From assembly GCF_000236805.1 (NCBI RefSeq), contig NZ_AGFX01000003.1:1-35285 (forward strand): a stretch of DNA of 35,285 bases. Direction: 5' to 3'. Of the stretch, positions 18,310 through 35,285 are shown piece after piece. The notes below the pieces were generated by a model. That model was not told where the DNA came from and made no database searches. It saw nothing but the letters and a program-made list of their open reading frames with translations. Position numbers and translations under genes: made by a program. Numbering within the stretch: the stretch's first letter is position 1; every line of letters starts with the position of its first letter. This DNA comes from Paenibacillus peoriae KCTC 3763 (GTDB lineage: Bacteria > Bacillota > Bacilli > Paenibacillales > Paenibacillaceae).

Positions 18310-21306
18310 GTGATACGCAAGAAATCGGCATTTAGGAAGTCTTTCACAATGGTCATGTCGGCCGTTTTGGTGCTTCCGCTAACTATGGGCTTTGCTCAAG
18401 CCAGCCCTGCCGGGGCATCGGCCGTAAAATCGGTCACAGCTTCGGCAGTCTCGTCAGAGGCGACACGTTTTCTTCAAATGTACAAGCAGTTGAAGGATCC
18501 GGCTAGTGGTTATTTTTCAAAGGAAGGGATTCCTTATCATTCAGTTGAAACGCTGATTAGTGAAGCCCCGGATTATGGTCACCTTACGACCTCGGAAGCG
18601 TACAGCTACTGGATGTGGCTCGAAGTGCTATATGGCCATTACACCGGAGACTGGAGCAACCTGGAATCCGCTTGGGATAACATGGAGAAATATATTATCC
18701 CTGGTAAAGAAGCTCAGCCTACGATGAGCAACTACAATCCGAACAGCCCTGCCACCTATGCAGCGGAGTATTCACAGCCAGATGTGTATCCGAGCCGTCT
18801 GACCGGTCAATATGCCGGTGGTAAAGACCCGCTGGATTCAGAGCTGAAATCGACTTATGGTAACAATCAAACTTACCTGATGCACTGGCTGCTGGATGTG
18901 GACAACTGGTATGGCTTTGGCAATCTGTTGAATCCGTCGCATACCGCTGCTTATATTAATACGTTCCAGCGCGGTGGACAGGAATCGGTTTGGGAAGCCA
19001 TCCCGCATCCGTCGCAAGACAATCAGAAGTTCGGCAAGCCTAACCAAGGCTTCATGAGCCTTTTCACCAAGGAAGATCAAAATCCTGCTCCACAATGGCG
19101 TTATACGAATGCCACCGATGCGGATGCTCGTGCGGTTCAGGCAATGTATTGGGCTAAAGAGCTGGGTTATGACAACGAAGTATATTTGAATAAAGCAAAG
19201 AAAATGGGCGATTACTTGCGCTACGGAATGTACGATAAGTACTTCCAAAAAATCGGTAGTGGTGCTAACGGAAACCCAACATCCGGTTCCGGCAAAGATG
19301 CAAGCCATTACCTGATGGCATGGTATACATCATGGGGCGGCGGCCTCGGCCAAGGCGGCAACTGGGCTTGGCGGATCGGCGCAAGCCATGCGCACCAAGG
19401 CTATCAAAACGTGGTAGCGGCATACGCATTATCCGACAAGGATGGCGGTTTGGTTCCAAAATCGCCAACTGCAGGACAGGATTGGGGCACCTCGCTGCAA
19501 CGCCAGCTGGAGTTCTACACTTGGCTGCAATCCGATGAGGGAGCAATTGCAGGCGGAGCGACGAACAGCTGGGATGGTTCCTATAAAGCATATCCTGCTG
19601 GCACAAGCACTTTCTATGACATGGCTTTTGAATCAGCTCCTGTATATCATGATCCGCCGTCCAACAACTGGTTCGGCATGCAGGCTTGGCCAATGGAGCG
19701 TGTTGCGGAGCTGTATTACATTTTAGCGAAAAAAGGCGACACCTCTTCCGATCAGTTCAAGATGGCCAAACAAGCTACGGAAAAATGGGTTAAATGGTCC
19801 AAGGACTATGCATTCGCTAATGAACGCCCTGTGACTGACGCACAAGGCTACTATCTGGATGCACAAGGCAAACGTATTATGGGCGGCAAAAATGTAAAAG
19901 TTGCCACTAAAGAAGCCAAAGGCGAATTCTGGCTGCCAGGCAACCTCGAATGGACCGGACAGCCGGATAAATGGAGCGGCTTTGCAAACCATAAAGGCAA
20001 CAGCGGTCTGCATGTAGTAACCAAAAATCCGGGACAAGATATCGGGGTATTGGGTAGCTATGTGAAGGCACTCACTTTCTATGCTGCCGGAACCAAGGCT
20101 GAAAACGGAGACTACACCGAAATGGGTAAAGAAGCGAAGGATCTGTCCAAATCCTTGCTGGATACCGCATGGAACTATAATGACGGCGTGGGTATTACAA
20201 CGAAGGAAGCACATGAAGACTACTCTCGCTACTTTACCAAGGAGACCTACATTCCGAATGGCTGGAGCGGTAAAACAGGACAAGGCAACACCATTCCTGG
20301 CAAAGATGCAGTACCTTCCGATTCTTCCAAGGGCGGCAACGGTACGTATTCCAGCTATGCAGATATCCGTCCTAACATTGTGAAGGACCCTATGTGGTCC
20401 TACGTCAAGGATAAATATGAAAACTCATTTAATAAAGAAACGAAGAAATGGGAAAACGGCGCGCCTGAATTCACTTATCACCGCTTCTGGTCCCAAGTTG
20501 ATATGGCAACAGCTTACGCTGAATATGATCGACTGATTAATGGCGGCGGAACTGCTGAACCAACGGCTCCTAAGGTTCCGAAGAATCTGAAGGCAACTGG
20601 TGGCGATGCTGAAGTTACACTGAATTGGAGCAAAATGTTTGGCGCAGAGAGCTACACACTCAAACGTTCCACTACAAGCGGCGGACCTTATGAGGCGGTA
20701 GCAACTGTGACAGATGTCACTTACAAGGATACAAATGTAGTGAATGATACAACCTATTATTATGTTGCCAGTGCAACAAGTTCCTTGGGTACCAGCGAGG
20801 ATTCCCAAGAAGTTAGCATCACACCAACTGCAGCACCTGTACCAGCTACAGGAGATTTGGTGGCAATGTACCGTGTGGGTGATACCAATGCAGGTGACAA
20901 TCACATTCGTTCAAGCTTCCGTATTGTAAACAAGGGCGAGGAAGCTGTCGATTTGCAAAATGTCAAGCTGCGGTATTATTACACGATCGACGGCGATAAA
21001 GCACAGGAATTCCATTGTGACTATGCACAGATGGGCAACGGCAACGTCAAGGCTCAGTTTGTGAAGCTGGACACCCCTGTGGCCGGTGCGGATTATTACA
21101 TGGAAGTCTCCTTTGGCCCCGGCGCTGGGATTCTGGCACCAGGACAGGATACTGGAGAGATCCAAACGCGTGTAAACAAATCGGATTGGAGCAATTATAA
21201 CGAAAGTGACGATTTCTCTTATGATCCAACCAAATCGTCTTATACAGAATGGGAGAAAGCGCCTCTGTATGTCAATGACAAGCTCGTATGGGGCTTGCAG
21301 CCTTAA
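18310..21306 (+). CDS. Secreted GH48 cellobiohydrolase with FN3 and CBM3
   Basis: A processive reducing-end exocellulase that releases cellobiose from crystalline cellulose outside the cell. The order is a signal peptide (RKK, hydrophobic core, cut near AQA-SPAG), a GH48 catalytic domain of about 640 residues, an FN3 domain (KVPKNLKATGGDAEVTLNWS ... YYYVASATSS) and a C-terminal CBM3 (GDLVAMYRVGDTNAGDNHIR ... YVNDKLVWGLQP). The catalytic acid is probably E96 in the TTSEAYSYWMWLEVLYG block. GTG 18310 is preferred because the in-frame TTG 18289 and ATG 18298 lie in or against the ribosome site. There is no dockerin, so it is a free enzyme. It works with the intracellular cellobiose phosphorylase upstream. 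FN3-CBM3 tails of this kind are common in Paenibacillus cellulases. Confidence 0.93.
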   Translation: MIRKKSAFRKSFTMVMSAVLVLPLTMGFAQASPAGASAVKSVTASAVSSEATRFLQMYKQLKDPASGYFSKEGIPYHSVETLISEAPDYGHLTTSEAYSYWMWLEVLYGHYTGDWSNLESAWDNMEKYIIPGKEAQPTMSNYNPNSPATYAAEYSQPDVYPSRLTGQYAGGKDPLDSELKSTYGNNQTYLMHWLLDVDNWYGFGNLLNPSHTAAYINTFQRGGQESVWEAIPHPSQDNQKFGKPNQGFMSLFTKEDQNPAPQWRYTNATDADARAVQAMYWAKELGYDNEVYLNKAKKMGDYLRYGMYDKYFQKIGSGANGNPTSGSGKDASHYLMAWYTSWGGGLGQGGNWAWRIGASHAHQGYQNVVAAYALSDKDGGLVPKSPTAGQDWGTSLQRQLEFYTWLQSDEGAIAGGATNSWDGSYKAYPAGTSTFYDMAFESAPVYHDPPSNNWFGMQAWPMERVAELYYILAKKGDTSSDQFKMAKQATEKWVKWSKDYAFANERPVTDAQGYYLDAQGKRIMGGKNVKVATKEAKGEFWLPGNLEWTGQPDKWSGFANHKGNSGLHVVTKNPGQDIGVLGSYVKALTFYAAGTKAENGDYTEMGKEAKDLSKSLLDTAWNYNDGVGITTKEAHEDYSRYFTKETYIPNGWSGKTGQGNTIPGKDAVPSDSSKGGNGTYSSYADIRPNIVKDPMWSYVKDKYENSFNKETKKWENGAPEFTYHRFWSQVDMATAYAEYDRLINGGGTAEPTAPKVPKNLKATGGDAEVTLNWSKMFGAESYTLKRSTTSGGPYEAVATVTDVTYKDTNVVNDTTYYYVASATSSLGTSEDSQEVSITPTAAPVPATGDLVAMYRVGDTNAGDNHIRSSFRIVNKGEEAVDLQNVKLRYYYTIDGDKAQEFHCDYAQMGNGNVKAQFVKLDTPVAGADYYMEVSFGPGAGILAPGQDTGEIQTRVNKSDWSNYNESDDFSYDPTKSSYTEWEKAPLYVNDKLVWGLQP

Positions 21307-21369
21307 TAGTGGTATTATCGTTCTGTGAAGAGTGGCCTACTTTTTTTCATCACAGAGCTGTAAAAACGA

Positions 21370-21416
21370 AAACCAGCAAGTCTCCGACCCTCCGGAGGCT
21401 TGCTGGTTTCTATTTT
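21370..21416 (+). terminator. Terminator after the cellulase
   Basis: AACCAGCAAG and CTTGCTGGTT pair, with an inner CCTCCGGAGG palindrome; TTCTATTTT follows. Confidence 0.8.
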
Positions 21417-21551
21417 GGGCCGGTTATAGGCTTGCGGCAATTGGGACCGTCATTTTCCTTGTCATTTCTCAGGCAGCGTGTATTCCCGTAGGCACTCTTG
21501 TGTTACACTAAGTACGCTACATATCAAATAATGACCGAGGTGACCTGAGAC

Positions 21552-22055
21552 ATGAATGACAATTTGGCACAGGCTCTGAACGAGCAAATGAACTTTGAAT
21601 TTTACTCCGCTCATGTGTATCTGGCGATGGCCGCTTATTGCTCCAGTGAAAGTCTGGATGGATTCGCAAACTTCTTCCTGGTACAGGCAGAGGAGGAACG
21701 GTTTCATGCGATGAAGCTGTACAAATATATTAATGACCGCAGAGGGCGAGCTACGTTGGCAGCATTACCCGAGCCTAAAAATAGCTACGAATCCATGCTG
21801 GATGTATTTGAGCATGGCTACAAGCATGAACAGCAAAACACACAGAAGTTTTATCATTTGGCTGACCTGGCTCTGGACGCACGTGAACATGCCACGATCC
21901 ATTTCCTGAAATGGTTTATCGATGAACAAGTCGAAGAGGAAGCTCTGTTCGACGGGGTCATCCAAAAGCTCAAGCGTATTGAGAAAGACAGCAACGCCTT
22001 TTACATGCTGGACAGTGAGTTTGCCAAACGCAGCTTTACTGCACCTGCGGAATAA
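21552..22055 (+). CDS. ftnA: Bacterial non-haem ferritin
   Basis: An iron-storage protein of 167 residues forming a four-helix bundle that should assemble into a 24-subunit shell. Ferroxidase ligands are visible: E16, the EEER cluster at 47-50 with H52, E93, and the DEQVEEE segment near 124-130. These match the FtnA pattern. GAGGTGA lies 11 nt before the ATG. It stands alone, and a long palindrome follows it. Confidence 0.93.
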   Translation: MNDNLAQALNEQMNFEFYSAHVYLAMAAYCSSESLDGFANFFLVQAEEERFHAMKLYKYINDRRGRATLAALPEPKNSYESMLDVFEHGYKHEQQNTQKFYHLADLALDAREHATIHFLKWFIDEQVEEEALFDGVIQKLKRIEKDSNAFYMLDSEFAKRSFTAPAE

Positions 22056-22060
22056 CACGC

Positions 22061-22214
22061 CTGTACAAACAAGTTTTATTTAAACGAGGATTTTGCAAAA
22101 ATCCAATAAGCGACTTCCAATAAACAATATATAGATCGAAAGGGTCTAGTTCGTCTATATATTGCACTTTGGAGCGACTGGAATCGAATTTTGCAAAATC
22201 CTGAAACTTGTGCA
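22061..22214. repeat. Long palindromic element (MITE-like or strong hairpin)
   Basis: Two 49-nt arms, 22087-22135 and 22154-22202, are inverted copies with perfect outer (AGGATTTTGCAAAA) and inner (CAATATATAGA) blocks and a partly matched middle. The loop of 18 nt itself has CGAA/TTCG. Outside the arms, CAAGTTT (22070-22076) and AAACTTG (22204-22210) extend the symmetry. There is no coding content. It fills the gap between ferritin and the aldo/keto reductase. Confidence 0.75.
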
Positions 22215-22277
22215 GTTTCCCAATGAGTATGAATGCCGTTTACAGCCAAGATACAACGATCCACAGGAAGAGGACTG

Positions 22278-23261
22278 ATGAACAGGGTGAAATATAATCG
22301 TTTGGGAAACAGTGGGCTTCAGGTGTCCGCACTTGGCCTTGGCACCAATTCTTTCGGTAAAAGAGCTGACCAGCAGACTTCGATGAATATCATCCATGCT
22401 GCACTCGACCAAGGAATTAATTTTATAGATACCGCCAATATTTATGCTGGTTCGGAATCGGAAAGAATGATCGGGCTGGCGCTGGAAGGTAGACGGCAGT
22501 CTGTCGTTCTTGCCACCAAAGCAGGTCTTCCGAAGCACGAAGGACCCGGGGGGAGCGGCTCTTCCCGCCATCATCTGATGCAGGAGCTTGAAGGCAGCTT
22601 GCGCCGTCTTAAGACTGATTATGTCGATCTGTACCAGATTCACACATTCGACCCCTACACCCCGTTGGAGGAAACGCTACGCACACTTGACGATATGGTC
22701 TCCGCAGGTAAAGTGCGTTATATCGGTGCTTCCAATTACGCGGCCTGGGAAATGATGAAGGCGCTGGGGATCAGCGAAGCGCGGAATCTAGTCAAGTACG
22801 TCTCGATTCAGTGCAGCTACTCCCTCGCTGACCGTACGCCGGAGATGGAGCTGCTCCCGCTCTGCCTCGATCAGGGAATCGGAATTATTCCCTACTTCCC
22901 GCTTGCCGGGGGCATTCTCACCGGCAAATATGCCGGAGGTGGTGCCGTACCTGCCGGCTCCAGAGCCGAAACCGATCCCAACTTCAGCCGCTTCCTTAGC
23001 CCTGAGCGAATTGAACTCGGAAACGAAGTAAATGAAATCGCTGAAGAGCTGGGCACTTCGCCCACGGCGCTGTCATTAGCCTGGCTGATGAACAGGCCCG
23101 CCGTTTCTAGTGTTATTGTTGGAGCCACGCAGGTAGAGCAGGTGCAGCATAATCTGCTCAGTGTCTCCGTTCATCTGGATGCACCAACGCTGGACAAGCT
23201 GGAGCAAGCCAGCCTTTCCTTCCGCAGCAGCGAGCCGTTTGCGTTCTATCGTTTGCCGTAG
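22278..23261 (+). CDS. Aldo/keto reductase
   Basis: An NADPH-dependent carbonyl reductase with a TIM barrel, 327 residues. The catalytic tetrad is D51, Y56, K81 and H122 (DTANIY, ATKAG, QIHTFD). The RLGNSGLQVSALGLGT start and the C-terminal cofactor-binding SSVIVGATQVEQVQHN are typical of the YajO/Gsp69/KvBeta-like branch. The frame is open to 22233, but AGGAAGAGGA just before ATG 22278 and the conserved VKYNRLG start fix the beginning. Substrate unknown. It has its own terminator; the long palindrome just upstream could affect its expression. Confidence 0.9.
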   Translation: MNRVKYNRLGNSGLQVSALGLGTNSFGKRADQQTSMNIIHAALDQGINFIDTANIYAGSESERMIGLALEGRRQSVVLATKAGLPKHEGPGGSGSSRHHLMQELEGSLRRLKTDYVDLYQIHTFDPYTPLEETLRTLDDMVSAGKVRYIGASNYAAWEMMKALGISEARNLVKYVSIQCSYSLADRTPEMELLPLCLDQGIGIIPYFPLAGGILTGKYAGGGAVPAGSRAETDPNFSRFLSPERIELGNEVNEIAEELGTSPTALSLAWLMNRPAVSSVIVGATQVEQVQHNLLSVSVHLDAPTLDKLEQASLSFRSSEPFAFYRLP

Positions 23262-23276
23262 GCGAGCCAGGCGTAT

Positions 23277-23327
23277 AAGCCGAAAACGTTACCCCGGAAT
23301 AGTGGGCGTGACGTTTTCGGCTTTTTT
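23277..23327 (+). terminator. Terminator after the aldo/keto reductase gene
   Basis: AAGCCGAAAACGT pairs with ACGTTTTCGGCTT, followed by TTTTT. Confidence 0.9.
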
Positions 23328-23518
23328 AATGAGCATATAACAACTTCCTTTGCAAGAACATTGTTATTTTAAATGTAGCTATAGAAAAAATTAATTAGTC
23401 GCTGCGATCGTGAGCGTGCTACAGTAATATTATTCTTCATATCTGATTAAGTAGATAGGATTAATCGTTCTAAGTGCCGAGGCACATTATAAATGACAAT
23501 ATAGAAAGGCGGGTTAAT

Positions 23519-24043
23519 ATGAGCGAAATCTATCGTCTGGCACAACAGGAGGACGCCGAAAGATTGCAGTATGTGACGTACGAGGCATACGAAACGATTC
23601 GGCAGTTGGGGCTTCAATGGCCTGCCGCTCAGGCAGACGTGGCTCTTATTCAGGAAAACATTAAAAATAATGATTGCTATGTACTGGAAGTTGATGGTGT
23701 CATACAGGCTACGGTTAGCCATCTGAAAAATAGAGCCCTTAATTTTATAACCGATTTACCATTTGTGATGTGGTTCGCTGTGGACCCGGCTGCACAGGGC
23801 AAAGGATATGGGAGAAAACTGCTGAGCTGGGTAGAGCAGGCGATTATTCGTGATCAGGTGGGTGCCCCTGCGGTGACACTGGCGACAGCGGAGAAACATC
23901 CATATTTGCTATCCATGTACGAGCGTTGGGGATATGAACGTATCCATGCTTTTGATCACGGAACTGGGGATGGGACGATGCATTTACTGCGTAAAGTGGT
24001 GAATCCTGCATTATTTGATACCTACATTCGTGAGAAAAATTGA
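23519..24043 (+). CDS. GNAT-family N-acetyltransferase
   Basis: A 174-residue acetyl-CoA-dependent acetyltransferase. The fold is seen from YRLAQQEDAERLQYVTYEAYE at the start, the central strands ending in FAVDPAAQGKGYGRKLL (the acetyl-CoA pyrophosphate loop, Q/RxxGxG/A pattern as QGKGYG), and the late EKHPYLLSMYERWGYERI block. Acceptor unknown: small molecule or protein. AAAGGCGGG precedes ATG 23519 by about 5 nt. It is the last complete gene before the NRPS; it ends well before the NRPS promoter, so shared transcription is unlikely. Confidence 0.85.
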   Translation: MSEIYRLAQQEDAERLQYVTYEAYETIRQLGLQWPAAQADVALIQENIKNNDCYVLEVDGVIQATVSHLKNRALNFITDLPFVMWFAVDPAAQGKGYGRKLLSWVEQAIIRDQVGAPAVTLATAEKHPYLLSMYERWGYERIHAFDHGTGDGTMHLLRKVVNPALFDTYIREKN

Positions 24044-24064
24044 AGCCGAGACGGCTAAACGTAA

Positions 24065-24241
24065 TTAGACCCGACCACCTGGAACGGACGAGGCCGAATC
24101 GTTCGCCGAAAGGGGTATGTTGAGCAGTTTCACCGATTTGCCGAGGATATCATACTGATGCTGCGGTGGGAAATTCCGAGCACGATTTGGCAGCATGGAC
24201 CGGATATTGATGAGCAGGTCGATTACCGCTGTAAAAAATGA
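24065..24241 (+). pseudogene. Possible gene remnant
   Basis: An open stretch of 58 codons reads like coding sequence (KGYVEQFHRFAEDIILML, then WEIPSTIWQHGPDIDEQVDYR) but lacks a start codon before its middle and a ribosome site. It begins after a TAA, 21 nt beyond the GNAT stop codon. The parent gene was not recognised. It may be the 3' end of a gene lost when the NRPS region was inserted; this is weak. Confidence 0.25.
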
Positions 24242-24247
24242 TGCGCC

Positions 24248-24320
24248 ACCCTTATCTCGTAAAAGCCTCCCATGTAGGAGGCTTTCAGGTCCGTGACGAC
24301 CAGAGAGATAGGGTTTTTGT
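24248..24320 (+). terminator. Two-part hairpin terminator upstream of the NRPS promoter
   Basis: An outer stem (ACCCTTATCTC with GAGATAGGGT) encloses a strong hairpin, AAAGCCTCC/GGAGGCTTT, and is followed by TTTTTGTG. It insulates the NRPS unit from upstream genes. Confidence 0.6.
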
Positions 24321-24377
24321 GTTGTAATATGTATAAATTAATTCCATATAATTACTTTTTGCAAAATTAGAAAAACA

Positions 24378-24407
24378 TTGACATTTTTGGAATGCTTACT
24401 TTATCAT
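24378..24407 (+). promoter_or_regulatory. Sigma-A promoter of the NRPS operon
   Basis: TTGACA (24378-24383), an 18-nt spacer, then TATCAT (24402-24407). A start near 24414 gives a leader of about 570 nt. Confidence 0.6.

Positions 24408-35285
<10,878 letters not shown>

Overview
The window looks like a chromosomal segment of a Gram-positive, low-to-mid GC Firmicute, most likely Paenibacillus of the P. polymyxa group. The reasons are strong AGGAGG-type ribosome sites with ATG/GTG/TTG starts, a GH48-FN3-CBM3 cellulase beside a GH94 cellobiose phosphorylase, an orphan EctB-type diaminobutyrate aminotransferase (the polymyxin precursor enzyme in this genus), and an iturin-like aminotransferase-containing NRPS. 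This assignment is inference from gene content; no 16S rRNA gene or other marker is present.

Layout. (1) 1-1426: the 3' end of a WXG100-type secreted toxin with a CdiA-CT RNase A-like tip, plus its CdiI-type immunity gene. (2) 1784-3895: a yyaL (DUF255) gene broken only by a short insert. The insert holds a perfect 18-nt UUCG-capped hairpin lying exactly between two near-identical ATAGG(C)TATA repeats. It is in frame (33 nt) and brings stop codons just before the CHWC motif. (3) 4287-9478: signalling genes, namely a chemoreceptor, a hybrid histidine kinase and a convergent OmpR-type regulator. (4) 10031-13218: ectB, a flavodoxin-fold quinone reductase and a GGDEF diguanylate cyclase. (5) 13314-21306: a cellulose-use block (intracellular cellobiose phosphorylase and secreted GH48 enzyme) interrupted by a type II thioesterase/TIM-barrel operon and a DUF423 gene. 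(6) 21552-24043: ferritin, a long palindromic element, an aldo/keto reductase and a GNAT acetyltransferase. (7) 24378-35285: a promoter, a leader of about 570 nt and a giant NRPS gene that runs off the window.

The NRPS (at least 3432 residues) reads ACP - class III aminotransferase - C - remnant A - PCP - C - half C - A - PCP - C - half C... It resembles the middle of iturin/mycosubtilin MycA/ItuA but lacks the acyl-ligase, first ACP and ketosynthase at its front. Its first adenylation domain has lost its whole large N-terminal subdomain. Two full condensation domains are each followed by an extra C-terminal half of a condensation domain. The product is probably a beta-amino-acyl lipopeptide. 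EctB (diaminobutyrate supply) and the type II thioesterase elsewhere in the window could serve this or other NRPSs in trans.

The two items most worth a second look are the hairpin insert in yyaL (a translational-bypass candidate or a minimal inactivating insertion) and the unusual NRPS architecture.
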